A stretch of DNA of 64,000 bases from Rhodocytophaga aerolata (GTDB lineage Bacteria; Bacteroidota; Bacteroidia; Cytophagales; 172606-1), in the NCBI RefSeq assembly GCF_030503435.1, contig NZ_JAUKPO010000003.1, positions 248,001 to 312,000 of the forward strand. The letters run 5' to 3'. The position numbers and the translations under genes were made by a program. Below the pieces are notes generated by a model. The model had not been told where the DNA came from, did no database searches, and saw only the letters and a list, made by a program, of their open reading frames with translations. Positions 54,330-63,009 of this stretch are shown here, one piece after another (positions within the stretch are counted from its first letter, which is position 1; each line of letters opens with the position of its first letter).

Positions 54330-55697
54330 TTAATGACTGTGGTCATGATCGTGGTCATGATCATGTGTATGAGCATCCAGCTTCTGGAATTCTTCTGAAG
54401 AAACTGCCCGGGTTTTTATAGGTGCCTGAGACTTTACTTGCGCTATTACTTTATCTGTAAATACCTGCTCGAAAATGTTCATGTAGTTTTTACCTTTTTC
54501 AGCTTTCAGGAAGTTATCTGCATAAGAAGTTAAGCTCTCATCTGGCAGTTCAGCCATACCCATGCTGGCAAATTGCTGGGTAATCATGTTTTTGGTTTTG
54601 TCTACCACTTCTTCATGTTCAACCTTAATGCTATTTTCTTCAGCTAGCTTATTTTTAATTAAGCTCCATTTGAGGTCTTTTACATATAAATTATATTCTT
54701 TGGAAAGGATCTCATCTGTTACATTGTTGTTAGAGGCTTTCAGCCATCTTTTCAAAAAGTCATCTGGCAATGTAATATCAGTATTATCTACCAGCTGAGT
54801 ACGTATTTCATCGGATAGGCGTTTCTCGGCTCCTTGCTTGTAATTATCTTGAAGAATTTCTTTTACTTTGCCTTTGAACTCTTCTTCGGTAGTTACTTTA
54901 TCCTTACCCAGCATTTTATCGAAAAAGTCTTGGTTAAGCGTGGCAGGCTCACTCCGCTCAATATCCGTTACTGTAAATTCAAAATTACCAGTCAGTTTTT
55001 CTGCTTCTTCTGTAGTAGTACCTAGTACATGAGCTGCTGTCTCTGGTTTTTCGAATGTATTCTGCACATCAAAAGTGATGGTATCCTCTTTTTTCACGCC
55101 TACAAACTGGGGCAGCGCATCTTTTTTTACCGTTACTAACGAAATAAAGGCATCTTCTTTTGCAAGCTCACCATCTACTTGTTTCAGTTTACCATACAAA
55201 AAGTCGCCTTCTGCAGAGGTTTCCGGATGGATGTGCTCGCCGTTTCTGGTCCGCAGATTATTAATTGCCTCGTCTAGTTCAGCATCACTTAATTCTACCT
55301 GGTAATCGGTGACGTCTAACTTGTCTACCGGCACTTTAAAATCCGGAACCAGGCCCACATTATAGCTGAACTCAAATTCTTTCTGGGTATCCCAGTCAAT
55401 GGTCTCAGCTTTATCGGTATCTGGCAGCGGTTCGCCAACAATAGGCAGTTTATTCTCTTTGATATAATTGTTTACCGCATCCGTTAACAGTTGATTAATT
55501 TCATCCACCATTACACTTTTGCCATACATCTTCTTTATTAAAGAAGGGGGTACTTTTCCAGGTCTGAAACCTTTAATTTGCGCCTTCTTGCTGTACTCCT
55601 TCAGCTTTGATTCTACCTTTGGCTGATAATCAGCTTCCGCAAGCTTAATTTTAATGGAAGCATCGGTGTTGGTTTGTTTGTCGAGTGTAATATCCAA
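54330..55697 (-). CDS. tig: trigger factor
   Basis: 455-residue ribosome-bound chaperone for nascent chains. The ribosome-docking motif is GFRPGKVP (about 42-49) in the N-terminal domain. The middle (about 150-240) corresponds to the FKBP-like prolyl isomerase domain but is poorly conserved. The C-terminal helical domain (about 250-430) holds clients. The last 13 residues contain seven His alternating with Asp, Thr or Ser (HTHDHDHDHDHSH), a likely metal-binding tail. The start is TTG: no ATG lies in frame between the previous stop and 55697, and the N-terminus DITLDKQTNTDASIKI matches the family. The gene follows the tRNA-Leu terminator. Confidence 0.95.
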   Translation of the reverse strand: MDITLDKQTNTDASIKIKLAEADYQPKVESKLKEYSKKAQIKGFRPGKVPPSLIKKMYGKSVMVDEINQLLTDAVNNYIKENKLPIVGEPLPDTDKAETIDWDTQKEFEFSYNVGLVPDFKVPVDKLDVTDYQVELSDAELDEAINNLRTRNGEHIHPETSAEGDFLYGKLKQVDGELAKEDAFISLVTVKKDALPQFVGVKKEDTITFDVQNTFEKPETAAHVLGTTTEEAEKLTGNFEFTVTDIERSEPATLNQDFFDKMLGKDKVTTEEEFKGKVKEILQDNYKQGAEKRLSDEIRTQLVDNTDITLPDDFLKRWLKASNNNVTDEILSKEYNLYVKDLKWSLIKNKLAEENSIKVEHEEVVDKTKNMITQQFASMGMAELPDESLTSYADNFLKAEKGKNYMNIFEQVFTDKVIAQVKSQAPIKTRAVSSEEFQKLDAHTHDHDHDHDHSH

Positions 55698-55732
55698 AGC
55701 AGTATAATTTTTGAGTGTAATTCCCTTAATTT

Positions 55733-55770
55733 AAAAACCCCCAGTCCCGTTTGTATGGGCAATGGGGGTT
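55733..55770 (-). terminator. terminator after tRNA-Leu
   Basis: 8-bp stem (AACCCCCA/TGGGGGTT), inner CCC/GGG pairs, then a T run on the minus strand, a few bases past the tRNA 3' end. Confidence 0.8.
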
Positions 55771-55777
55771 AGATTTG

Positions 55778-55859
55778 TGCGGATGGAGGGACTCGAACCC
55801 CCATGCCGTGAAGCGCTAGATCCTAAGTCTAGTGCGTCTACCAATTTCGCCACATCCGC
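55778..55859 (-). tRNA. tRNA-Leu (anticodon UAG)
   Basis: Type II tRNA with a long variable arm. The 7-bp acceptor stem pairs GCGGATG with CATCCGC, and the T loop is GGTTCGAGTCC. The anticodon stem is CTAGA/TCTAG around loop CTTAGGA, which gives anticodon UAG for CUA and CUG codons. No CCA is encoded; A at 55778 is taken as the discriminator base. It lies between rel and tig. Confidence 0.96.
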
Positions 55860-55881
55860 GCAGCTGTTTCAAAATGAGTTG

Positions 55882-55889
55882 CAAATGTA
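55882..55889 (-). promoter_or_regulatory. candidate -7 promoter element of tRNA-Leu (TACATTTG)
   Basis: Exact TAnnTTTG match on the minus strand (CAAATGTA on plus), 22 bases upstream of the tRNA 5' end, as expected for a tRNA promoter. Confidence 0.55.
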
Positions 55890-56183
55890 CAAATAAAATT
55901 TTCAAGCACAATAGATATAAAATATATTTTTTATTGTTATAAAGGTAGGTACTCATCGTTAGCAATTCATTTTTCCGGACAATAACCGATGAACGCAAAT
56001 AATTATTGAACCTACTCAAGCTTTCTGATTGTGAGGGGATAATTGCTTAGATAAAACGTCTTGAAAAGCTTAAATCTGTATGCAAACTTTGATTTTATTT
56101 ACTTTTAAGCTATCTTAATAAAACATTAATTGATAAGCCCACACCGGGCTTTATCTTTTTCCAATACAATACAGACATCTTAC
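55890..56183. other. divergent intergenic region between tRNA-Leu and rel
   Basis: About 290 bases. The only clear signal is the tRNA promoter beside it. No TAnnTTTG precedes rel, and no other gene is supported. Confidence 0.45.
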
Positions 56184-58400
56184 ATGGAAACGGTAGACCT
56201 CGAATTGGAAAGAAAGGAAATTCTGAGAAGATATCGCAGATTACTCAAAGTAGCCAAACCTTTTCTAAAAGATAATGATGCCAAGCTGATAAAAAAAGCT
56301 TTTAATACATCTCTGGAAGCACATAAAGAGATGCGGCGAAAGTCGGGTGAACCCTATATTTATCATCCGCTGGCAGTAGCCCAAATTTGTGTAGAAGAAA
56401 TCGGGTTGGGAACAACCTCCATTGTGTCGGCCCTCTTACACGATGTAGTAGAAGATACCGAACTGGAAATTGAGGATATTGACCGGGATTTTGGCCCCAA
56501 AGTCGCTAAAATTATAGATGGCCTTACTAAAATATCTGGTGTATTTGAGTATGGCACCTCTCAGCAGGCAGAGAATTTCCGAAAAATGCTGCTTACCCTT
56601 TCAGACGATGTACGGGTAATTCTGATCAAGATTGCGGATAGGCTGCATAACATGCGTACACTGGAAAGCATGTCGCGCAACCAGCAGTTGAAGATTTCTT
56701 CTGAAACCATTTATATTTATGCACCTCTGGCACATAGGCTAGGGCTTTACTCTATTAAATCGGAACTGGAAGATTTATATCTTAAGTATACAGAAGGAGA
56801 TATTTATAAACAGATTGCTGAAAAGCTGCGCGAAACAAAAGCTGCCAGGGAAAAATTTATTAAGGACTTTATTGCTCCATTAGAGAAAGAATTAACAGAC
56901 CATAGCTTTGATTTTGTTATTAAAGGCCGGCCGAAGTCTATTTATTCCATCTGGAATAAGATGAAGAAGCAAAAAATCCCTTTTGAGGAAGTTTACGACC
57001 TTTTTGCCATCCGGATTATACTCAATACCAGGCTCGAACATGAAAAAGCAGCTTGTTGGCAGGTATATTCTATTGTTACTGACTTTTATAAACCAAATCC
57101 GGACCGGTTACGCGACTGGATAAGTACGCCTAGAGCGAATGGGTATGAATCGTTGCATACTACGGTTATGAGCAAAACCGGCCAGTGGGTAGAAGTACAA
57201 ATTCGTACCGAACGTATGGATGAGATTGCTGAAAAAGGATATGCCGCCCATTGGAAATACAAAGACAATGGAGCACAGGAATCTGCCGTGGAAGTGTGGA
57301 TACGCCGCGTACGCGAGATGCTGGAACAAGATAACAGTTCTGCCATTGAGTTTGTAGACGACTTCCGCACAAACCTCTTTAATGAAGAAGTATTTGTGTT
57401 TACGCCGAAGGGTGAACTTAAAATATTACCTCACGGAGCTACTGCCCTGGATTTTGCTTTTGACATTCATACAGAAATAGGTTCGCATTGTTTAGGAGCC
57501 AAAGTGAATCAGAAACTGGTACCGCTGAGTTATATTTTAAACAATGGCGACCAGATAGAAATTCTCACATCCAGCAAGCAAAAACCCAGTGAAGACTGGC
57601 TCCGGTTTGTAGTAAGCTCCAAAGCCCGTTCTAAAATTAAAGAATACCTGCGGGAAGATAAAAAGAAGCTTACCGCCCAGGGCAAAGAAATGGTGGAACG
57701 GAAGCTACGGCAATTGCATATCGATTTAAATAACATTACTACTAACCAGCTCCGGGCATACTTTAACTGTAAAACTCCAATAGAGCTTTTTTATAAAGTA
57801 GGCAAAGGATTCGTAGACGTTAATGAAATAAATAAGTTTAAGAACCTGCGTCAGGAGAAATCTAACGGGAAATCGGAGGAAATATCAGATGCTAAAACAT
57901 TTGAAAACCAGATTAAGAAAGTCCGTGGGGTAGAGTCAGATATGTTGCTGATCGGGGAAGATATGGACCGGATTGATTATATCCTGGCTAAATGTTGTAA
58001 TCCTATTCCCGGCGATGATGTGTTTGGTTTTGTAACCGTAAATGAAGGCATAAAAATCCACCGGACTAGTTGCCCTAACGCCGTAGAATTAATGTCTAAT
58101 TATGGCTACCGCATTATCAAAGCCAAATGGACGTCCCAAAAAGAAATCGCTTTTCTGGCAGGACTACGCATAACAGGAACAGATCGAGTGGGGTTGGTAA
58201 ACGATTTGACTAAAATTATTTCCAACGAGCTGAAGGTAAATATGCGTTCTATCACAATTGATACAAACGATGGAATATTTGAGGGCTATATTATGTTATT
58301 TGTACATGATACTAAACATCTGGAAATACTGATGAAAAAACTCAGTAAAGTAGCTGGCATTGTGAACGTAACCCGCTTCGACTCTCAAACCACTGCCTGA
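56184..58400 (+). CDS. rel: bifunctional (p)ppGpp synthetase/hydrolase (RelA/SpoT family)
   Basis: 738-residue stringent-response enzyme that makes and degrades (p)ppGpp. The HD hydrolase has LLHDVVEDTELE (about 85-95). The synthetase has GRPKSIYSIWNKM (about 250-262) and the substrate segment RANGYESLHTTVM (about 318-330). A TGS domain follows (about 390-450), then a helical linker, a conserved-cysteine region (CCNPIPGDDVFGF, near 610), and an ACT domain (655-730). Both catalytic sites look intact, so it is probably the single bifunctional enzyme. The frame opens at a TTG 54 bases upstream, but ATG 56184 begins the family N-terminus (ELERKEILRRYRRLL). Confidence 0.96.
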   Translation: METVDLELERKEILRRYRRLLKVAKPFLKDNDAKLIKKAFNTSLEAHKEMRRKSGEPYIYHPLAVAQICVEEIGLGTTSIVSALLHDVVEDTELEIEDIDRDFGPKVAKIIDGLTKISGVFEYGTSQQAENFRKMLLTLSDDVRVILIKIADRLHNMRTLESMSRNQQLKISSETIYIYAPLAHRLGLYSIKSELEDLYLKYTEGDIYKQIAEKLRETKAAREKFIKDFIAPLEKELTDHSFDFVIKGRPKSIYSIWNKMKKQKIPFEEVYDLFAIRIILNTRLEHEKAACWQVYSIVTDFYKPNPDRLRDWISTPRANGYESLHTTVMSKTGQWVEVQIRTERMDEIAEKGYAAHWKYKDNGAQESAVEVWIRRVREMLEQDNSSAIEFVDDFRTNLFNEEVFVFTPKGELKILPHGATALDFAFDIHTEIGSHCLGAKVNQKLVPLSYILNNGDQIEILTSSKQKPSEDWLRFVVSSKARSKIKEYLREDKKKLTAQGKEMVERKLRQLHIDLNNITTNQLRAYFNCKTPIELFYKVGKGFVDVNEINKFKNLRQEKSNGKSEEISDAKTFENQIKKVRGVESDMLLIGEDMDRIDYILAKCCNPIPGDDVFGFVTVNEGIKIHRTSCPNAVELMSNYGYRIIKAKWTSQKEIAFLAGLRITGTDRVGLVNDLTKIISNELKVNMRSITIDTNDGIFEGYIMLFVHDTKHLEILMKKLSKVAGIVNVTRFDSQTTA

Positions 58401-58467
58401 TGCACTATGTCAGGAATGCCTGCGGAAAAAGCGGGCAAAATATATTACCAATCCTAGTAGTTTTTAA

Positions 58468-58475
58468 TACATTTG
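58468..58475 (+). promoter_or_regulatory. candidate -7 promoter element of the Fur-family gene (TACATTTG)
   Basis: Exact TAnnTTTG match ending 13 bases before the ATG, which would leave a very short leader. Confidence 0.4.
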
Positions 58476-58488
58476 CCGTTGAAATATT

Positions 58489-58965
58489 ATGCCATTGAAT
58501 ACAAGAAATTTCGAAGAAGTTAAAAAAATATTTACTGCTTACCTGGAAAGCAAAGAGTTACGGAAAACACCCGAACGTTTTGCCATCCTGGAGGAAATTT
58601 ATACACGTGATGGACACTTTGATGTAGAGTCGCTGTATATCAGTATGAAAAATAAAAATTACCGGGTGAGCCGGGCTACTGTTTATAATACCCTGGATAT
58701 TCTGGTAGACTGCGACTTGGTAAGCAAACATCAGTTTGGAAAAAATCTGGCTCAATACGAAAAGTCATTCGGCTATAAACAGCACGACCATCTTATTTGT
58801 ACAGAATGCCATAAGGTTATGGAGTTTTGCGATCCCCGTGTACAAAATATTCAGAACATGGTAGGTAATCTGCTTAATTTTAAAGTACTGCATCATTCAC
58901 TTATTTTTTACGGAAGTTGTACCAACGATCATTGTGAAAATAAAAAACAACTAGTTACGCAATGA
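58489..58965 (+). CDS. Fur family transcriptional regulator
   Basis: 158-residue metal-responsive repressor. An N-terminal winged helix (about 1-85) has recognition helix [20 protein letters not shown]. The dimerisation domain has the metal-binding [15 protein letters not shown] (Cys104 and Cys107), and a second pair Cys144 and Cys149 (SCTNDHC) completes the structural zinc site. Fur, PerR and Zur are not separable by sight. It overlaps the STAS gene by 4 bases, so the two are translated together. A Fur box is not evident upstream. Confidence 0.93.
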   Translation: MPLNTRNFEEVKKIFTAYLESKELRKTPERFAILEEIYTRDGHFDVESLYISMKNKNYRVSRATVYNTLDILVDCDLVSKHQFGKNLAQYEKSFGYKQHDHLICTECHKVMEFCDPRVQNIQNMVGNLLNFKVLHHSLIFYGSCTNDHCENKKQLVTQ

Positions 58966-59315
58966 CCTATACCACAGAGATTACAGAAAATGTGCTCCGG
59001 CTGAGTCTTTCAGGAGATTTAACTGGGGCTTATGACATGCAGGAATTATTAGCAGCCGCCGATAAAATTATTGGCCAAGGGGTATTGCTTTGTGTGGTAG
59101 ATATTTCGCAGGTACGCTATTTCAGCAGTACTGGCATTAACCTGCTTACTACCTTGCTTGCAAAATTCAGGACCCGAGGTGGTGAACTTGTATTAACCCG
59201 GCCATCAGAACAAGTAAAAAAATTATTGATTGTCACTAAACTCACTTCTATTTTCAGTATCGTAGAAGATCAGGCGGAGGGAATTACCAAACTAAAAAGT
59301 GAGCCTGAGGAATAA
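58962..59315 (+). CDS. STAS domain-containing protein (anti-sigma factor antagonist-like)
   Basis: 117-residue single-domain protein of the SpoIIAA fold. The strand-helix pattern [19 protein letters not shown], then [21 protein letters not shown] (about 45-65) includes the usual phosphorylatable Ser position (SSTG). In the well-studied systems such proteins bind anti-sigma kinases, but a cognate kinase or phosphatase is not nearby. It overlaps the Fur-family gene by 4 bases, an uncommon pairing. A 280-base gap to purA follows and shows nothing noteworthy. Confidence 0.88.
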   Translation: MTYTTEITENVLRLSLSGDLTGAYDMQELLAAADKIIGQGVLLCVVDISQVRYFSSTGINLLTTLLAKFRTRGGELVLTRPSEQVKKLLIVTKLTSIFSIVEDQAEGITKLKSEPEE

Positions 59316-59595
59316 GCTAAAGTCAGGAGCAGGTGAGAATGAAGGCGCATAAAACGGAATGTGTTATTAAAAGCATGAATAATTATATTACTACCTGTAG
59401 TTCATTCTACATATAATTTCGTGCGCAGAAAGAATGAAGTATCATCTACTATTTAGCAGGATGTTTCAATTTGGTTTTACATCAGTTGCCTCTTTCTTAT
59501 AGCCTTCAACAGTAAAAAGTATGATTCTCCCAGGTTTTTTCAAGGGTATAGCATAAAGTATTTATTATTAATTCTTATAATCACTATTATTTAAG

Positions 59596-60879
59596 ATGGG
59601 CGTAGACGTATTATTAGGCTTACAGTGGGGCGACGAAGGAAAAGGGAAAATTGTAGATTTTCTGGCACCAAAATACAAAGTGGTAGCCCGTTTTCAGGGT
59701 GGCCCCAATGCAGGACATACACTTGAGTTTGATGGAAATAAGCATGTACTGCACCAGATTCCATCCGGCATATTCCGGCAAGAGATCCGGAATATTATAG
59801 GCAATGGCGTAGTATTAGATCCTATCATCTTCCGCAAGGAGATTGAAGCATTAACTAAGTACAAAGTAGATTTATCTAAAAACCTGTTTATCTCTAAAAA
59901 AGCCTCCATTATCATTCCAACACACCGGTTGCTGGATGCTGCATATGAACAGGCAAAAGGCGAAAAGAAAATCGGATCTACGTTAAAAGGTATTGGCCCC
60001 ACCTATCAGGATAAAGTTGCCCGGCACGGGTTACGGGTAGGAGATATTCTGGCAACTAATTTTACAGAAAGGTATACCGCTTTGTTAGAAAGGCATTTAT
60101 CCATCTTGGATGCCCATCAGTTTAGCTACGATCTGGCTCCCTTAGAAAAAGATTTCTTTGAAGCAGTAGAATTCATGAATCAATTTAACCTGGTAGATAG
60201 TGAATATCTGATTAATGAAGCTATTGAAACACAAGAAACGATACTGGCGGAAGGGGCACAAGGCTCTTTACTAGATATAGACTTTGGCTCGTATCCCTTT
60301 GTTACCAGCTCTAATACCATGACGGCTGGCGCCTGTACTGGGTTAGGCGTGGCACCCCGTCATATTGGAGAAGTATTAGGCATTTTTAAAGCGTATTGCA
60401 CACGGGTTGGTAGCGGCCCTTTTCCTACAGAATTGCTAAATGAGGAAGGAGAAATACTTCGTCGGGAAGGCAAAGAGTTTGGCTCCACTACCGGCCGTCC
60501 ACGCAGGTGCGGCTGGCTGGATTTGCCTGCACTTAAATATGCAATTATGATCAATGGCGTTACGCAGTTGATTATGATGAAGGTAGATGTATTAAATTCT
60601 TTTGATACCATTAAAATCTGTACCCATTACCGGCTGAAAAATGGAGAATTAACCGAACATTTCCCATACGATCTGCTGGATGAGGAAGTGGAACCAGTAT
60701 ATAAAGAATTTAAAGGCTGGAAAACTTCTCTGCAAAATGCAACTACTTTTGATCTTTTGCCTTCAGAATTAACGGAATATATCGCATTTATTGAAGATTC
60801 TTTAAACTTGCCTATCACCCTGCTCTCTGTAAGTCCAGACAGGACAGCTACTTTACAGCGGGAAGCTGTTTTAAGGTAG
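59596..60879 (+). CDS. purA: adenylosuccinate synthetase
   Basis: 427-residue enzyme that joins IMP and aspartate using GTP, the first step from IMP to AMP. The N-terminal GTP and catalytic loop is LLGLQWGDEGKGKIVDFLA (about 6-24), with catalytic Asp in GDEGKGK and His in PNAGHTLEF (near 41). The P-loop-like EGAQGSLLDIDFGSYPFVT (about 222-240) and the aspartate loop GSTTGRPRRCGWLDL (about 297-310) are intact. A standard-length single gene, followed by a very strong terminator. Confidence 0.97.
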   Translation: MGVDVLLGLQWGDEGKGKIVDFLAPKYKVVARFQGGPNAGHTLEFDGNKHVLHQIPSGIFRQEIRNIIGNGVVLDPIIFRKEIEALTKYKVDLSKNLFISKKASIIIPTHRLLDAAYEQAKGEKKIGSTLKGIGPTYQDKVARHGLRVGDILATNFTERYTALLERHLSILDAHQFSYDLAPLEKDFFEAVEFMNQFNLVDSEYLINEAIETQETILAEGAQGSLLDIDFGSYPFVTSSNTMTAGACTGLGVAPRHIGEVLGIFKAYCTRVGSGPFPTELLNEEGEILRREGKEFGSTTGRPRRCGWLDLPALKYAIMINGVTQLIMMKVDVLNSFDTIKICTHYRLKNGELTEHFPYDLLDEEVEPVYKEFKGWKTSLQNATTFDLLPSELTEYIAFIEDSLNLPITLLSVSPDRTATLQREAVLR

Positions 60880-60895
60880 TACATATTCTTATAAT

Positions 60896-60950
60896 GCAGT
60901 AAAATACTGTAAAAGGCTGCTTTTAGCAGCCTTTTACAGTATTTTACTGC
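60896..60950. terminator. 25-bp perfect stem-loop terminator after purA
   Basis: Two 25-base arms (60896-60920 and 60926-60950) are perfect reverse complements with a 5-base loop; the core reads AAAAGGCTGC/GCAGCCTTTT. It starts 16 bases after the purA stop. The unusual length makes it the strongest hairpin in the window. Confidence 0.85.
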
Positions 60951-61015
60951 AACTAATTATTGCTAGAAATTTTAATAACTACCTTGATAAAATATACGCG
61001 AAAAAATAGTTGATT

Positions 61016-61052
61016 GATCATTCGTAAGTAATGGCATTAATTACGAATGATC
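61016..61052. repeat. 12-bp palindrome upstream of the AT-rich membrane gene
   Basis: GATCATTCGTAA at 61016-61027 and TTACGAATGATC at 61041-61052 are perfect inverted arms with a 13-base spacer, 33 bases before the next ATG. An operator or a dispersed repeat is possible. Confidence 0.45.
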
Positions 61053-61085
61053 TCTAGAAAAATATATCATTTATAAGATTTTTAT

Positions 61086-62255
61086 ATGATTATAGAATTC
61101 ATAGCTAATATTTCCCGAAGAGTGTTTATATATATAGAGAAATTTGTTAACAAACCAACTTGGATCCTACAATTTGCTTTGTTATGTACTTTTTTGTGTG
61201 TCTGTTTTTCTTTTCCACCGCATAATCTCAGAAGTGCTATTAACCCATATTGGAAAGCTTTAAATGAACAAATAATAAGTCCTTTAAAAATAAATGAAAC
61301 TACATATAAAGATCCTGCCGATAATATAGCAAAACGTGCCTTTAGACTAACAATGCCTGTTTTGGGCCATATTTTTGGATTAAAAGTTATCCATTTAATT
61401 ATTATCCAACAGATTTGTGGAGTGTTTTTTTTTATTGTCTTGGCAAGGTTATTTCAAAAAATTACGAACGACCGGGTAACAGCTTTTCTTTTAGTAGCAG
61501 GCATTAGCTTTATATATGTTGGCAAAGCCTGCTTTTGGGATATTAAATATGTTTGGTTTGATGGTATTGCGTATTTCCTTTTGACATTAGCCATAATGTA
61601 TTCCCATCAGTCACTTATTGTTTTATTCACCTTGGCAGCTTGTTTTTTAGATGAACGAGCGGTGATAGCAAGTTTTTTTGTATACTTTTGGTGGAAGATG
61701 AAGGAACAAGGTATAGAAAACTTCAATTTTAAATCAGTATTTTCTCTTGGTAAATCATCAACAGCTGTTTTGTATGCATGGGCAGCATATTTTTTACTTA
61801 GATTCTATCTAGGACAAAAGTATGGCTTATCTACACCTATAGGGAGTAATGCGCACGTTGGATTATATTCCCTAAAAATAAACTCTTCGTTTATTGCTGC
61901 TGCAATATTTACACCTATTGAATTTTTTTGGATTTTACTTTTATTTGCTTTAATAATATTGAATAAGCTAAAATTTTATTTTCAATTGTTTTTATTTCTT
62001 GTTGGTATCTGTGCAGTTACAGCCGTAGCATTAAGTGTGGGAGATGTAACCAGAAGCCTATGCTATATTTTTCCTTCATTTTTTGTCGCATTATTTATAC
62101 TTCAAAAAGTAGAGAAAACAGTTACTTTAAGATATATCGCTTTATTTATTGCTTTATTTAATTTTATAATAGGAAGTTATTTTGTTCTAAATCAGATACA
62201 ACCAATTGCTCCTTCATTTAAATTTTTTTACATTTTAAATGAAGGAGCATTTTGA
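61086..62255 (+). CDS. hypothetical multi-pass membrane protein
   Basis: 389-residue integral membrane protein with about nine hydrophobic segments (near 25-45, 100-120, 130-150, 157-175, 180-200, 225-240, 265-290, 297-345 and 350-370). A charged DERAVIASFFVYFWWKM stretch lies after the fourth (about 188-205). The general shape resembles GT-C glycosyltransferases or DUF2029-like mannosyltransferases, but no conserved catalytic motif is certain, so I leave it unassigned. Codon use is much more AT-rich than the flanking genes, which suggests acquisition by transfer. It lies behind a palindrome and its 3' end overlaps a terminator-like hairpin. Confidence 0.7.
   Translation: MIIEFIANISRRVFIYIEKFVNKPTWILQFALLCTFLCVCFSFPPHNLRSAINPYWKALNEQIISPLKINETTYKDPADNIAKRAFRLTMPVLGHIFGLKVIHLIIIQQICGVFFFIVLARLFQKITNDRVTAFLLVAGISFIYVGKACFWDIKYVWFDGIAYFLLTLAIMYSHQSLIVLFTLAACFLDERAVIASFFVYFWWKMKEQGIENFNFKSVFSLGKSSTAVLYAWAAYFLLRFYLGQKYGLSTPIGSNAHVGLYSLKINSSFIAAAIFTPIEFFWILLLFALIILNKLKFYFQLFLFLVGICAVTAVALSVGDVTRSLCYIFPSFFVALFILQKVEKTVTLRYIALFIALFNFIIGSYFVLNQIQPIAPSFKFFYILNEGAF
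62207..62254 (+). terminator. hairpin overlapping the 3' end of the membrane gene
   Basis: 16-bp perfect stem (62207-62222 and 62234-62249, core CTCCTTCATTTAAA) with an 11-base loop, then TTTTGA. The stem is inside the coding sequence and the tail overlaps the stop codon at 62253-62255. Confidence 0.6.
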
Positions 62256-62325
62256 ACTTGACTATACAATTTCAAATACTATTGCCCATAACATTCTTGT
62301 TACTCAGCCGCAAGGATACTCCTCA

Positions 62326-63009
62326 TTATTTAGCAATAACCTTTTGTTCTGGCAACTTATTAAATTTCTTTTTGTAATAATTCACCCAGATAGATATTCC
62401 TATGCCCCCCAGGATAGTTGGCCATAACCAGCGGACTACAGGCGGCAGAAAATGAAAATTTACGGCGGAAAAAGCAGAAAGAGTAGCAATATAACTACCC
62501 AACATACCATTCATGTGGTCAAACCACCAGTTCATTTTAGTAGTAGAAGGCCAATAAAGTTTATGGAGCTGGCTTATAGAAAAACGCAGGCCTACTAATC
62601 CGAAAGCAATAGCAATAATCCCGAATGCTGTATCCGCAGTGCTTAATGCCGTGTACAACCCCCAGCCGATTAACAACAGGTAAACCAGTAATGAAGCGCC
62701 AGCAATACTTTTATCAATTAAAATACTCTGATAAACATTCTTTGCTTTTCTGGCCGCAGAAGCTCGGTATCCCGATACAGACAAATGCAAACTGAATACA
62801 GCAACCAGAAACAAAAATATATTTGGGTTATAGATAGATATAGGAATGGCCGTGAAAGCTACCACAACCATGCTCCAGAAAAATATCCTGCCCCAGAATA
62901 CATGCACAGAACTCCCTTTTCTGGCAACCATTGCTACAGGAGCCACAAAAAATGCCGTAATGCCCGCCGCAATATGTAAGTAACGGACAGCTATATAAAT
63001 ATTTTCCAT
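62326..63009 (-). CDS. DUF2306-like membrane protein
   Basis: 227-residue multi-pass protein with about seven predicted helices and conserved His residues: YLHIAAGITAFFVAPVAMV (about 10-30), VHVFWGRIFFWSMV (about 34-48) and HMNGMLGSYIATLSAFSA (about 168-185). This pattern matches the DUF2306 family of unknown function, which is also found near cytochrome or sensory genes. The His residues at matching helix positions could bind a metal or haem; this is inference. It is convergent with the AT-rich membrane gene and has a 322-base gap before the sensor gene. Confidence 0.75.
   Translation of the reverse strand: MENIYIAVRYLHIAAGITAFFVAPVAMVARKGSSVHVFWGRIFFWSMVVVAFTAIPISIYNPNIFLFLVAVFSLHLSVSGYRASAARKAKNVYQSILIDKSIAGASLLVYLLLIGWGLYTALSTADTAFGIIAIAFGLVGLRFSISQLHKLYWPSTTKMNWWFDHMNGMLGSYIATLSAFSAVNFHFLPPVVRWLWPTILGGIGISIWVNYYKKKFNKLPEQKVIAK

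Noticed and set aside
54330-54380. GGTCATGATC-rich stretch at the end of tig considered as a DNA repeat
   Set aside because: It is explained by alternating His and Asp codons in the trigger factor tail.
55816-56019. Open frame on the minus strand overlapping tRNA-Leu
   Set aside because: It runs through the tRNA gene and has no sensible product; the tRNA folds fully.
62239-62427. 62-codon frame beginning inside the end of the membrane gene
   Set aside because: It overlaps the hairpin and the convergent DUF2306-like gene and shows no family feature.
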